Shown: positions 8,652-17,596 of the stretch, in pieces
Position numbering within the stretch: the first letter of the stretch is position 1
How the letters are laid out: each line of letters starts with the position of its first letter
Assembly (NCBI RefSeq): GCF_001887595.1
Contig: NZ_CP017480.1
Location: 992,001-1,056,000 of the forward strand
Direction of reading: 5' to 3'
DNA from: Luteibacter rhizovicinus DSM 16549
GTDB taxonomy: Bacteria; Pseudomonadota; Gammaproteobacteria; Xanthomonadales; Rhodanobacteraceae
DNA length: 64,000 bases
Position numbers and translations under genes: made by a program
Notes under the pieces: generated by a model
What the model saw: the letters and a program-made list of their open reading frames with translations, nothing else
The model's database searches: none
Told to the model about the DNA's origin: nothing

Positions 8652-9853
8652 GGCGTCGCCTTCGTGGCGGATGTCGACGACGGAGCCGGCGTGGTCGCGG
8701 CAGCCGGTGCGACGGACGCGGCCGATGCCGGGTGCGCCACGGAGCCGGCATGCGCCGGTGTCGCCGGCGCACCGGGCCGCAGCGCGTGCACCGAACGCAG
8801 GTCATGCAGTTCGGCCAGCGCGGCACCCAGTTTCGGCTCGGACCCCTTGGCCTGGCTGGCGAGCAACCCGGCAAGGCGAGCGTGTGCCGACTGCACGCTT
8901 GGCGAAGTCGGATTGAAACGCGCGGTGAGAGTGGCGTCGACGCGCTTCAGCGCGGCGGCACGGCCCAGGTCGTCGTAAGCCAACACGGCGGCCTCGGCGT
9001 GGGCGACATCCAGCGCGGCGAGTTCGCGCGCGATGCGATCGTCGGCGAGTCCCAACGGCGTACCGTCGTCGTGGCTCACCTTGACGATGCTGCCAAGCGC
9101 ATCGCCGGCGCGCTGCCAGAAACCTCGCGCTTCGTTCTCGCCCACCGGCGCATCGAGATCCTTGAGCGGCAAACCGGGAATCTGCGCACGCAGGTCGGCG
9201 AGCGTAGCGAGGTCGCTCGCACGTGCCGTGGGCGCCACCGAGGCGAGCGCATCGCGCTCTGCCTTCAGGCTCTGGCGAACGGCGGCGAAGGCACTATCGC
9301 CCACGGCCGCCAGTGTCGTGTCGGCAAGGTCATAGGCGGCGAGCGCGCCGCTGGCATCGCCGAACAGGGCGAAACGCTCCTTGGCCATGCGCAGCAGGGA
9401 CTCGGCTTCGTCGAGGAGCATCGCGTCGTGGCCGCTGAGGCTGCGCTCGGAGAGATTGGCGACGGCGTCTTCAAGATTTTTCGTACGTTCCGACACGCCA
9501 AGCACCTCTTCGCGCGCCGAGCGGTTCACGCCATCGGCGTCGCTGATGCGACGACGCAGGTTGGCGTTGTCGTCGCGCAGGCCATCGACCGTGCCCTGCA
9601 GCGTGTCGACCTGGCCACGAAGGCCGTTGGCCGCACCGACGTCCTGGCGCATGGCCCAGACGGTGTAAGCGGTGTAGCCAGCGGCTCCGAGCGCGGCCAG
9701 CGAGATCAGGATGGCCACGGCAAGCGCACCACCTCCGCGACGCGGTAGCGGGTCGGCAGGCCGACGCGGGCTGGTGGAGACGGGCGCGGCGGCCGGGGCC
9801 GGCGTCGCCGGGATGGGTGCGGTCGGTGGGGTCTCGGTCGTCATGCGCAGCAT
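8648..9853 (-). CDS. hemX: HemX, membrane protein of the heme biosynthesis operon
   Basis: A 401-residue protein. A Pro/Ala-rich cytosolic N-terminus is followed by one membrane helix (about 42-64), then a coiled coil (about 70-150) and a helical periplasmic domain, ending in an Ala/Pro/Thr-rich tail. The architecture is typical of HemX, annotated as uroporphyrin-III C-methyltransferase-like although it has no recognisable SAM-binding site. It lies 37 bp after hemD and overlaps hemY by 4 bp. The ATG at 9844 (MTTETPP) is an alternative start three codons in. Confidence 0.9.
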   Translation of the reverse strand: MLRMTTETPPTAPIPATPAPAAAPVSTSPRRPADPLPRRGGGALAVAILISLAALGAAGYTAYTVWAMRQDVGAANGLRGQVDTLQGTVDGLRDDNANLRRRISDADGVNRSAREEVLGVSERTKNLEDAVANLSERSLSGHDAMLLDEAESLLRMAKERFALFGDASGALAAYDLADTTLAAVGDSAFAAVRQSLKAERDALASVAPTARASDLATLADLRAQIPGLPLKDLDAPVGENEARGFWQRAGDALGSIVKVSHDDGTPLGLADDRIARELAALDVAHAEAAVLAYDDLGRAAALKRVDATLTARFNPTSPSVQSAHARLAGLLASQAKGSEPKLGAALAELHDLRSVHALRPGAPATPAHAGSVAHPASAASVAPAAATTPAPSSTSATKATP

Positions 9854-9890
9854 GCTAGCAGGCCATACGCGAACGCATGGAATAGATCGC

Positions 9891-10661
9891 TCAACGGCCC
9901 GTGAACGACACCCCGGCGGCGGCCGCGAGCAGGTCGCCCGGAAGGGCCGAGCGCGCCACGACGACCCGCTCGAAACCGGTCTCGAGAGCGATATCGCGAA
10001 GCCGCTCGCTGCTGACCACGGCGACAGCCTGAACCAGCCGGCGCCAGGCGGGCGCGATCAGGGCCCGATGCAGGTGGTCGAGCGCCTCGGCGCTGGACAG
10101 CAGTACGGCCGAGCGGCGGCTCAACTTCAGCAGGGGGTCGATATGACGGCGGTCGATCCGGGGAGCCACCCGGTGATAGACATGGACTTCGTCCAGCATG
10201 GCGCCGCGGGCGAGCAGCTGTTCACGCAAGAGGCCCCGACCGCCTGGCGCACCGATCAGGGCGATACGCTTTCCCTCTACCCTGGCCAGCTCAGGGAGGC
10301 CAAGCACCCCCTCGCTGTCCTGGGAGGTCTCCGGAAAACGGACGTCGGTGAGGTTGGCCGTTCGCAGGGCCCGTGCCGTGCCACGACCCACGGCGATCAC
10401 CGTGGCCCGCGTGGCCAGGGGCAGCACGTCGGCCGCGAAGCGCACGGCGGCCGGGCTGGTGAAGACCAGCAGGTCGCCCCCCAGCGCGCTACGGAGCGCG
10501 GCGTCGACCGCCGAGGCGTCTTCGATGGCGCGAAGCGAAAGCCCGGGCACGCTGACCGGGATGCCGCCCAGCTTGCGAACCCGCCGGGAAAGCGGCCCCG
10601 CGGTACCCGCAGGGCGAGTGATGACGACGGTAACGTTGCGAAGAGGGTGGCTACGGCTCAC
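9891..10661 (-). CDS. hemD: uroporphyrinogen-III synthase
   Basis: A 256-residue protein that cyclises hydroxymethylbilane to uroporphyrinogen III, the common tetrapyrrole precursor. It shows the two-lobed HemD pattern: an early VVITRPAGTAGPLSRRVRKLG, a central LLVFTSPAAVRFA and a late SAVLLSSAEALDHL segment. The start is GTG at 10661 with AGGATG just upstream. It is the first gene of hemD-hemX-hemY; hemC, which often precedes it, is not present in this window. The divergent thioesterase gene is 122 bp away. Confidence 0.9.
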   Translation of the reverse strand: MSRSHPLRNVTVVITRPAGTAGPLSRRVRKLGGIPVSVPGLSLRAIEDASAVDAALRSALGGDLLVFTSPAAVRFAADVLPLATRATVIAVGRGTARALRTANLTDVRFPETSQDSEGVLGLPELARVEGKRIALIGAPGGRGLLREQLLARGAMLDEVHVYHRVAPRIDRRHIDPLLKLSRRSAVLLSSAEALDHLHRALIAPAWRRLVQAVAVVSSERLRDIALETGFERVVVARSALPGDLLAAAAGVSFTGR

Positions 10662-10783
10662 GGAAGCATCCTGCTACTGAGCGCTCAGGATAGGAAGCGA
10701 CGTCCGCCCGGACCACTGCCGAAGGTCGTGGTTCAGCCATACGGGTGCGAACGGTTTGCCTTGCCTCGTAGACTTCGCTGCTT

Positions 10784-11248
10784 ATGACTCCCAACGACAT
10801 CTCCCTCGCCGATCTCGAGCGCTTCATCCTCGATGGCATTCCCCTCGCGCGGGCCATGGCGGTGAGCATCGACAGCTTCGATGGCATGCGTCTGGTCATG
10901 ACGGCACCGCTGCTGCCCAACATCAACGACAAGGCCTGCGCCTTCGGCGGAAGCATCGTCGCGCTCATGACCCTGACCTGCTGGGCCCTGGTCGAAGCGG
11001 TGCTGCGCCAGCGTGGAGAGGATTGCGACGTCTTCGTCGCCGACTCCACGGTGCGCTACCTGGATCCCATCTGGAACGACCTGCGCGCCGAGGCCACACT
11101 GGCGCCAGGCGCCAACTGGAAGGGTTTCTTCGGCATGCTGAAGGCCCGCGGACGGGCTCGCGGGGACTTCACCTGCGTGGTCCCCGGTGCGGACGGAAAG
11201 CCGATGGCCAGCCTGGATGCGCGTTTCGTCGCCAAACGCCGGGCATAA
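10784..11248 (+). CDS. YiiD C-terminal-type hotdog thioesterase
   Basis: A 154-residue single-domain protein resembling the C-terminal thioesterase half of E. coli YiiD. The hotdog core includes PLLPNINDKACAFGGSIVA, where the central helix should lie, and VADSTVRYLDPI. The substrate is unknown, but an acyl-CoA or acyl-ACP thioester is expected for the fold. Its TAA stop overlaps the next possible ATG (TAATG). It is divergent from hemD. Confidence 0.72.
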   Translation: MTPNDISLADLERFILDGIPLARAMAVSIDSFDGMRLVMTAPLLPNINDKACAFGGSIVALMTLTCWALVEAVLRQRGEDCDVFVADSTVRYLDPIWNDLRAEATLAPGANWKGFFGMLKARGRARGDFTCVVPGADGKPMASLDARFVAKRRA

Positions 11249-11277
11249 TGCCGGCCGACGCCACGATGGAACCCGCC

Positions 11278-11691
11278 ATGCGCCGTATCGCCCTGCTCGT
11301 CCTCGCTCTTGCCGTATCGCTCCTGTCCGGCTGCGCCACCGACGTACGTAACGAAGCGCTCACCCGCGCCACCAATTCCTATGCATCGGCGGTCCGCTGG
11401 GGCGACTGGGAAGGCGCGCAGAGCTTCATCGACAAGGACTATGCCAAGGACCACCCGCTGAGCTCGATCGAGATCAGTCGTCTGGGCCAGCTCCGTATCA
11501 CCGGCTACGACGAAGGTGGCGGCCCGCGGCCCGACGGCGACAACGACATGGCCCAGGTCGTCCAGATCAACGTGGTCAACGTCAACACCCAGTCCGAGCG
11601 CACCGTGGTGGACCGCCAGCGCTGGCACTACGACGCGGAAAAGAAGAAGTGGTGGCTGATGACCGGCCTGCCCGACTTCTCGCCGAAGTAA
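11278..11691 (+). CDS. putative lipoprotein
   Basis: A 137-residue protein. It has an N-terminal signal (RRIALLVLALAVSLLSGC) ending in a lipobox LSGC, so a lipid-anchored envelope protein is expected with Cys19 at the mature N-terminus. The mature part (ATNSYASAVRWGDWEGAQSFID ...) resembles small NTF2-like or DUF4440-like folds, but no catalytic motif is visible. ATGs at 11248 and 11266 are in frame, but the one at 11278 gives the cleanest signal peptide. It is probably co-transcribed with the thioesterase. Function unknown. Confidence 0.8.
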   Translation: MRRIALLVLALAVSLLSGCATDVRNEALTRATNSYASAVRWGDWEGAQSFIDKDYAKDHPLSSIEISRLGQLRITGYDEGGGPRPDGDNDMAQVVQINVVNVNTQSERTVVDRQRWHYDAEKKKWWLMTGLPDFSPK

Positions 11692-11739
11692 AGCCTATAT
11701 AATCGGCCGTTTATCCCCACTGGGACGCGCAAGAACACG

Positions 11740-12186
11740 ATGAACGACGTACTGCACAAGTTGCCCGAATTCGCGAGCAACCACCTGGCGCTGGTCGCGC
11801 TGTTCGTAGCGATCCTGCTTGCCCTGCTGGGCGGCGAAGTGATGACCCTCTTCCGCAAGTGGAAGACCCTCACCCCAGCCGGCCTCACCCAGCTGATCAA
11901 CCGCGATACGCCGCTTATCATCGACCTCTCGGCCAGTGCCGACTTCGAAAAGGCCCACGTCCCGGGTGCCAAGAACGTGGCCATGAGCCAGTTCGACCCG
12001 GAAACGCAGAAGGACCTGAGCAAGGCCAAGGACCTCCCGGTCGTCCTGATCGACAAGGACGGCCGCGGCGTGGGCAAGGCGGCCAACCGCCTGATCAAGG
12101 CAGGCTTCCAGAAGGTCTTCGTGCTCGACGGCGGCACCTACGCCTGGCAGACCGCCCAGCTCCCGGTCGCCAAAGGCAAAAAGTAA
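11740..12186 (+). CDS. membrane-anchored rhodanese-like protein lacking the catalytic cysteine
   Basis: A 148-residue YibN-like protein with an N-terminal membrane helix (about 16-32) and a single rhodanese domain (about 45-140: PLIIDLSASADFEKAHVPGA, then KVFVLDGGTYAWQ). In active rhodaneses the loop reads C-x-x-G-x-R/G. Here it is DKDGRG (residues 105-110), so the sulfur-accepting Cys is Asp105, and the protein has no cysteine at all. Sulfurtransferase activity is therefore unlikely and a binding role more likely. The usual neighbours of yibN (grxC, secB) are absent. Confidence 0.85.
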   Translation: MNDVLHKLPEFASNHLALVALFVAILLALLGGEVMTLFRKWKTLTPAGLTQLINRDTPLIIDLSASADFEKAHVPGAKNVAMSQFDPETQKDLSKAKDLPVVLIDKDGRGVGKAANRLIKAGFQKVFVLDGGTYAWQTAQLPVAKGKK

Positions 12187-12191
12187 GAAAA

Positions 12192-12214
12192 TGTAGGAGC
12201 CGATTCATCGGCGA
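12192..12214 (+). repeat. REP-like element
   Basis: TGTAGGAGCCGATTCATCGG has the GTAGGAGC head and the short inverted repeat CCGAT-TC-ATCGG typical of repetitive extragenic palindromes in pseudomonads and xanthomonads. It sits 5 bp after the rhodanese stop. It is the only copy seen in this window. Confidence 0.55.
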
Positions 12215-12254
12215 AAAGCCAACAAAGCGGTGACGCCGGCCCCTTTCCTAGGGC

Positions 12255-13310
12255 CTAAAGCCCGTGAATCCCCGCCCGCCCCCGCAAAATCGCATCCAGC
12301 ACGTCGGGCGCCACATCGAACGAATCGAAGTACAGCCGGTCCTCCGGCAGGTTCGCATCGATGAAGAGCTGGCGTCCGGCGGCGACCATCGCCGGCGGGC
12401 CGCTCATGTAGAGATCGAAGTCCGCCAGGTCCGGGAAGTCTTCCAGCAGGGCCTCGTGGATCAGGCCTTCGCGTAGCCCGCTGGCGCGCGCCGCTTCCGG
12501 ATCGGACAGCACCGGCGTGAAGGTGATCGTCGGCACATCCGCCGCCCATCCCCGGGCGAGGTCGGCCAGATAGAGGTCTTCGGCGATCCGCGCACCCCAG
12601 TAGATGTGCATGGGCCGCCGCGTGCCGAGCGCGATGAAGTGCTCGACGATCGCCTTCACCGGCGCGAAGCCCGTACCGCCGGCCATGAACAGCATCGGTC
12701 GCTCGGAATCCTCGCGCGGCACGAAGGTACCTAGCGGGACCTCGATGGTCAGCCGGTCGCCGACCTTCAGCGATTCATACACCCACGAGGTAAACCCGCC
12801 ACCCGGCACGTGCCGCACGTGCAACTCGACCGCGCCGTCGGCGCGTGGGCCGCTGGCGATCGAGAAAGGTCGATGCTTGCCGTCCTCGAGAATGACGTCG
12901 AGGTACTGGCCGGGCAGCCAGTTGAGCCGGTCGTCGCCGAGCGGCTTGAGCCAGATGCCGACCACGTCGGGCGCCAGCATGCGGCGCTCGATGACGACCG
13001 TCTCGGCACGGCGGTGCGGGATGTCTTCCACGGAGGCGATCTCGCGCGCCTGGATGGCGATATCGCCACGGGGAACGGCCTGGCAGAGCAGGATCGCGTG
13101 ACGCATGCGCGCCGGGCCGGAGAGGGCCGTCGGCGGATTGCGCGGGTACGAACACTCACCCTCGACGAGGGTCGCCTTGCAACTTCCGCACACACCGCCC
13201 CGGCACGAATACGGGAGGGCGATTCCCGCGCGCTGGGCGGCTTCGAGCACGGTTTCGTCGGCAGCGGCGTCGAATCGCTTGCCGGACGATGTCAGGGTTA
13301 CGGTGGGCAC
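12255..13310 (-). CDS. ferredoxin-FAD/NAD(P)H oxidoreductase (AscD-like)
   Basis: A 351-residue flavin reductase. An N-terminal plant-type 2Fe-2S domain has Cys36, Cys41, Cys44 (CRGGVCGSC) and Cys76 as ligands. An FAD-binding barrel (RPFSIASGP) and an NAD(P)H-binding domain (FMAGGTGFAPVKAI ... YMSGPPAM) follow. This is the architecture of CDP-6-deoxy-delta-3,4-glucoseen reductase-like proteins and phenol hydroxylase reductases; the natural electron acceptor cannot be read from sequence. The start is GTG at 13310 (VPTVTLTSSG). The open frame upstream overlaps the divergent thioesterase and is not used. Confidence 0.88.
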   Translation of the reverse strand: MPTVTLTSSGKRFDAAADETVLEAAQRAGIALPYSCRGGVCGSCKATLVEGECSYPRNPPTALSGPARMRHAILLCQAVPRGDIAIQAREIASVEDIPHRRAETVVIERRMLAPDVVGIWLKPLGDDRLNWLPGQYLDVILEDGKHRPFSIASGPRADGAVELHVRHVPGGGFTSWVYESLKVGDRLTIEVPLGTFVPREDSERPMLFMAGGTGFAPVKAIVEHFIALGTRRPMHIYWGARIAEDLYLADLARGWAADVPTITFTPVLSDPEAARASGLREGLIHEALLEDFPDLADFDLYMSGPPAMVAAGRQLFIDANLPEDRLYFDSFDVAPDVLDAILRGRAGIHGL

Positions 13311-13359
13311 CCGCGCATTGTAGGACAATGACGGCTGATCCATTAGACGACGCCTGCCC

Positions 13360-13812
13360 ATGGCCATCTGGAAGCAACCCATCGATCTCGCGCGGATCAA
13401 CGGCTGGAGCCGCGGCACGATGATGGAGACGCTCGACATCCGCATCCTCGACGCCGGCGACGACTGGCTTCGCGGCACGATGCCCGTCGACCACCGCACG
13501 CAGCAACCGTTCGGCCTGCTGCACGGCGGCGCGTCCGTGGTCCTGGCCGAGACGCTCGGCAGCACGGCCGCCCTGCTCACCCTCGATGTGGAGAAGGAAG
13601 TCGCCGTCGGCCTGGATATCAATGCGAACCACATCCGCGGTCCACGCAGTGGCCTGGTCACCGGCACTGCCAAGGCCATCCACCTGGGGCGGACCACCCA
13701 GGTTTGGGAAATCCGCATCGAAGACGAAGCCGGCAAGCTGGTCTGCCTCGCGCGCCTGACCATGGCGGTGATCCCCTCGCCGGGCGGCGCGCCGGGAAAT
13801 CTCCGCTCGTGA
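13360..13812 (+). CDS. hotdog acyl-CoA thioesterase (PaaI/MenI family)
   Basis: A 150-residue thioesterase of the YdiI/EntH type. The signature HGGASVVLAETLGS places His55-Gly-Gly and the presumptive general base Glu64 in the conserved central helix. Related enzymes hydrolyse 1,4-dihydroxy-2-naphthoyl-CoA or proofread aryl carrier proteins. No menaquinone genes are near, so the substrate is open. Its TGA stop overlaps the GTG start of the downstream kinase gene by 4 bp (GTGA). Confidence 0.88.
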   Translation: MAIWKQPIDLARINGWSRGTMMETLDIRILDAGDDWLRGTMPVDHRTQQPFGLLHGGASVVLAETLGSTAALLTLDVEKEVAVGLDINANHIRGPRSGLVTGTAKAIHLGRTTQVWEIRIEDEAGKLVCLARLTMAVIPSPGGAPGNLRS

Positions 13813-14753
13813 CGGAAGGTGCGCCGTATGCGGCGCTGTCGCCCGACGTCGTCCTTGCCGCGGTGGATGAAGCCGGATCCTGGAGCGACGGCCGCCTGCT
13901 GACGCTCAACAGCTACGAGAACCGCGTCTTCCAGGTCGGCCTCGAGGACGGCGGCTTCGTCGTCGCCAAGTTCTACCGCCCGGGGCGCTGGACGGACGCC
14001 GCCATCATGGAGGAGCACGCCTTCGCCCTCGAACTGGCGGCGGCCGAATTGCCGATGGTCGCGCCGCTCGCGTTCGACGGCCAGACCATGCTGCGTCACG
14101 CCGGCTACCGTTATGCGGTGTATCCGCGACGCGGCGGGCGCGCGCCCTCGCTGGAATCGGCGGACGAGCTGGAATGGCTGGGCCGCCTCCTGGCTCGCAT
14201 GCATGCCGTAGGCGCGCGCAGCCGTTTCCAGGCCCGCGGGGTTCTGGACCGGCCGACCATGATCGACGCGCCGATGCGCGCGACCCTGGGCTCGGCCTTG
14301 CTACCCGCGCACCTGTTCGACGCCTACCGCCATGCGGCCGGCCGCGTGGACGACGCGGTCGCCAACCGGATCGAAGCGGTCGGCCCGGTGCAGCGCATCC
14401 GGCTGCACGGCGACTGTCATCCCGGCAACGTGCTGTGGACCGATGCCGGCCCGCACTTCGTCGACCTGGATGATGCACGCACCGGCCCGGCCGTCCAGGA
14501 CCTGTGGATGCTGGCGGGCGACGACGCCATGATGACCGCGCTGCTCGAAGGCTATGGCCAGTTCCGCGATTTCGATCCCACCGAACTGGCCCTGATTCCG
14601 GTGTTGCGTGCGATGCGTCAGGTCCACTACGCCGGATGGATCGCCGAGCGCTGGCACGATCCCGCTTTCCCCGCCGCGTTTCCCTTCGCCGCCGAGGCGC
14701 GCTGGTGGGAACAGCACATCGCCGATCTCCATGAGATCGCCGACGACCTTTAG
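13809..14753 (+). CDS. srkA: SrkA/RdoA-type serine/threonine protein kinase
   Basis: A 314-residue APH/choline-kinase-fold protein kinase like E. coli SrkA (YihE), which protects against envelope stress and stress-induced death. The catalytic segment HGDCHPGNVLW (about residues 200-210) and the metal-binding DLDDA (about 219) are intact. An N-terminal NSYENRVFQV provides the nucleotide-binding lid. The start is GTG at 13809, coupled to the thioesterase stop; the upstream in-frame extension lies entirely in that gene. Confidence 0.88.
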   Translation: MTEGAPYAALSPDVVLAAVDEAGSWSDGRLLTLNSYENRVFQVGLEDGGFVVAKFYRPGRWTDAAIMEEHAFALELAAAELPMVAPLAFDGQTMLRHAGYRYAVYPRRGGRAPSLESADELEWLGRLLARMHAVGARSRFQARGVLDRPTMIDAPMRATLGSALLPAHLFDAYRHAAGRVDDAVANRIEAVGPVQRIRLHGDCHPGNVLWTDAGPHFVDLDDARTGPAVQDLWMLAGDDAMMTALLEGYGQFRDFDPTELALIPVLRAMRQVHYAGWIAERWHDPAFPAAFPFAAEARWWEQHIADLHEIADDL

Positions 14754-14767
14754 ACCCCGGAGCATCC

Positions 14768-15211
14768 ATGCATTCGTTTTTTACCCGCGTCATCGCCGTC
14801 TTTGAAATCGCCGGTGGCCTGTTCGGCCTGGTCCATCAGTTCGATCGACTCCTCGGCGGCCGGTTCAGCGGTGTCGACGCCATCGTCGCCGTGCTCGGCG
14901 TGCTGCTTTTCGCCTTCATCCTGATCGCCGGTATTTTGCTGGCGAGCAACGACGGTCGCGGTGCACAGATGTCGATCTGGGCGCAGTTCCTCCAGGCGCC
15001 GCTCATCGCGACGCCGGTCTTCAGCTATGCCTTGTCGAGCGGCGCGTTCGTCAATCTGTTCATCACCCTGCAGCACTCGCCGCGACTCGGCTTCGACTGG
15101 TCCATCGCGACGCATGGCTGGCTGCTCTCCCTGGGCGGACCCTCGCCGGCGCACCTGGGCATCAACCTGCTGGCCCTGGTTTCCTGGCTGATCCTGCGCT
15201 TCGGCCGCTGA
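14768..15211 (+). CDS. integral membrane protein, unknown function
   Basis: A 147-residue protein with about four predicted hydrophobic helices (about 5-28, 38-58, 70-95 and 125-145). The third is interrupted by polar residues. No catalytic or transport motif is recognised. It starts 14 bp after the kinase gene and ends 19 bp before rlmI, so it is probably part of the same transcript. Confidence 0.8.
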   Translation: MHSFFTRVIAVFEIAGGLFGLVHQFDRLLGGRFSGVDAIVAVLGVLLFAFILIAGILLASNDGRGAQMSIWAQFLQAPLIATPVFSYALSSGAFVNLFITLQHSPRLGFDWSIATHGWLLSLGGPSPAHLGINLLALVSWLILRFGR

Positions 15212-15230
15212 GCCCCGGTATCATTCACCG

Positions 15231-16400
15231 ATGAATAGCCCTGCCCTGCCCAGCATCCGCCTGAAAACCGACCGTGTCCCCGGCCACCCGTGGGTCTGGT
15301 CGGCCCAGATCGTCAAGCCCGAAGAACGCCTGCCGCCCGGGAGCGTCGTCGACGTGCTCGATGCCAAGGGCCGCTTTGTCGGGCGCGGATTCTGGAACGG
15401 TCACGCGCGCGTCGCGCTGCGCCTGCTCACCACGGACGCCGATGAAGCCATCGACAACGACTGGATCGCCTCGCGACTGGCCCGGGCTGTCGAGCTGCGT
15501 CGCGAACTGCTTCGCCTGGACGAGGTGAGTGACGCCTGGCGCGTGGTCCACAGCGAAGGCGACGGCCTCTCCGGCCTGGTCGTCGATCGCTATGCGAACC
15601 ATCTCGTCGTCGAGTATTTCGCCGCCGGCATGTGGCGCTTCCGCGAAGCGATCCACGCCGAACTTCAGCGCCACTTCCCCGGTGCGTCCCTCTATTGGTT
15701 CGCCGAGGAGCACGTGCAGCGGCAGGAATCGTTCGACGTGCGCTCCAACGAGGCGCCCACCGCGGTCGACGTCCATGAGCACGGCCTGGCGTTCCACGCC
15801 GCACCGGGCCTCGGTCACAAGACCGGCTTCTTCGCCGACCAGCGCGACAACCGCCGCCGGTTCGCCCAGCTGGCGCGTGGCCGCCGGGTGCTCGATCTCT
15901 GCTGCAATGCCGGCGGTTTTGCCGTGCATGCGATGAAGGCCGGCGCGAGCCACGCCACCGGCGTCGACGCCGATGCCGCCATCCTCGAGGTCGCCCGCGA
16001 GAACGCTCGCCTGAACAGTGTCGAGGCGACCTTCGAGCAGGGCGACGTCTTCGAATGGTTGCGCGCAGCGATCGCACGCGGGGAGACCTGGGACGCCGTC
16101 GTGCTCGACCCGCCCAAGCTCACCCGTGACCGCAACCAGGTCGTGAACGCGCTGAAAAAGTACTTCGCCATGAACCGGACGGCACTCGACGTCGTCGCTC
16201 CCGGCGGCATCCTCCTCACCTGCTCGTGCACGGGCCTGGTCGGCGAAGACGATTTCCTCGAGATGATCCGCCGGGTCGCCCTCAATGCCGGTCGCAACAT
16301 CCAGGTCCTTCACGTCGATGGCGCCGGCGCGGACCATCCGGTAGCGAGCAATGTTCCGGAAAACCGTTACCTCAAGGCCGTGTACTGTCGCGTCGACTGA
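15231..16400 (+). CDS. rlmI: 23S rRNA (cytosine(1962)-C5)-methyltransferase
   Basis: A 389-residue SAM-dependent rRNA methyltransferase. The N-terminal 70 residues form a PUA RNA-binding domain (RVPGHPWVWSAQI). The Rossmann domain carries RVLDLCCNAGGFAVHAM (SAM motif I), VVLDPPKLTR (motif IV) and LTCSC at about 329-333, which contains the catalytic Cys of m5C methyltransferases. The length fits RlmI. The start ATG yields the usual short leader before the PUA domain. Confidence 0.92.
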   Translation: MNSPALPSIRLKTDRVPGHPWVWSAQIVKPEERLPPGSVVDVLDAKGRFVGRGFWNGHARVALRLLTTDADEAIDNDWIASRLARAVELRRELLRLDEVSDAWRVVHSEGDGLSGLVVDRYANHLVVEYFAAGMWRFREAIHAELQRHFPGASLYWFAEEHVQRQESFDVRSNEAPTAVDVHEHGLAFHAAPGLGHKTGFFADQRDNRRRFAQLARGRRVLDLCCNAGGFAVHAMKAGASHATGVDADAAILEVARENARLNSVEATFEQGDVFEWLRAAIARGETWDAVVLDPPKLTRDRNQVVNALKKYFAMNRTALDVVAPGGILLTCSCTGLVGEDDFLEMIRRVALNAGRNIQVLHVDGAGADHPVASNVPENRYLKAVYCRVD

Positions 16401-16448
16401 CGCCGCGTTCACCATGTCTTGATCGCGGGCCGGCACACACTGCCGGCC

Positions 16449-17531
16449 ATGTCCAGAAAGCCGCCCGATGCCGCCCTTGAAGTGCCCGATGTGGAACGGG
16501 CCCACGCGAAAGCGGCGGGCCTGGTCTACGTCTGCGACACCGACAACGGCATCACGCGCTGCAAGCGGGGACGAGGGTTTCACTACCTCGACATCGACGG
16601 CAAGCGGGTGACCGACGAGGACGTGCTCACGCGCATCCGTGCGCTGGCTATCCCGCCGGCCTATACGAAGGTGTGGATCTGTCCCAACGAGCGCGGCCAC
16701 CTCCAGGCGACCGGACGCGATGCCCGTCTGCGCAAGCAATACCGGTATCACGCCAAATGGCGCAGCGTGCGCGACCGCGACAAGTTCGAACGGATCCTCG
16801 AGTTCGGCGAGGCGCTGCCCCGGCTGCGTCGCCGGCTGCGCAAGGATCTCGCCCTGCCTGGCCTGCCCCGGGAAAAAGTGCTGGCGCTGGTGGTCAGCCT
16901 GCTGGAAGAAACCATGATCCGCGTGGGCAACGATGCCTACGCCAGGGAGAACAATTCGTTCGGCCTGACCACGCTGCGCTCGCGACACGTCGCGGCGCGC
17001 CAGGGCCGCATCGAATTTCACTTCCGCGGGAAGAGCGGTCAGTGGCGTGACGTGACGCTCGACGACCGCCGTCTGGTCAAGGCCATACGCAAGGTCCAGG
17101 AACTGCCCGGCCAGCGTCTCTTTCAGTACCTGGACGACGACGGGCAACGCCAGCCTATCGACTCCGGCATGGTGAACGATTACCTGCGCGAGGTGACCGG
17201 CGGCGAGTTCACCGCGAAGGACTTCCGGACCTGGGGCGGCACGATCAATGCGGTTGCCGTGCTGGCCGCCCGAACGGTTCCCGACGAGGGTGGCGAACGC
17301 GCTGTGAAAGCGACCCTGGCGGAGGCCGTGAAAGAGGTGGCCGCCGTGCTCGGCAATACTCCCGCTGTCTGTCGTGCGTCCTACATCCATCCGGAGGTCT
17401 TCGCCGGCTGGCTCGACGGCGAATTGCATCGTCGCGTGCCGGAATCGGGCGTCGCCTTCCCCCGAAAATTGGAAACATCGACCCTGGCTTTTCTCCGTCG
17501 CCGGCTCCATGTATCCCGACGCTCCCGTTGA
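16449..17531 (+). CDS. DNA topoisomerase IB (poxvirus type)
   Basis: A 360-residue type IB topoisomerase that relaxes supercoils via a 3'-phosphotyrosyl intermediate. The N-terminal beta domain (GFHYLDIDGKRV ... YTKVWICPNERGHLQATGRD) and the catalytic domain with ETMIRVGNDAYARENNSFGL and FRTWGGT are both present. Tyr312 in CRASYIHPEV is the likely nucleophile. The ATG at 16449 is chosen over an upstream in-frame TTG at 16419. Bacterial TopIB is an accessory enzyme found sporadically. Confidence 0.92.
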   Translation: MSRKPPDAALEVPDVERAHAKAAGLVYVCDTDNGITRCKRGRGFHYLDIDGKRVTDEDVLTRIRALAIPPAYTKVWICPNERGHLQATGRDARLRKQYRYHAKWRSVRDRDKFERILEFGEALPRLRRRLRKDLALPGLPREKVLALVVSLLEETMIRVGNDAYARENNSFGLTTLRSRHVAARQGRIEFHFRGKSGQWRDVTLDDRRLVKAIRKVQELPGQRLFQYLDDDGQRQPIDSGMVNDYLREVTGGEFTAKDFRTWGGTINAVAVLAARTVPDEGGERAVKATLAEAVKEVAAVLGNTPAVCRASYIHPEVFAGWLDGELHRRVPESGVAFPRKLETSTLAFLRRRLHVSRRSR

Positions 17532-17596
17532 GGCGAACGGGTGGCTATAGTGCGCATACGGGGTTCGCGTTCGATTTTCCAGGGGTTGTGTTGACG

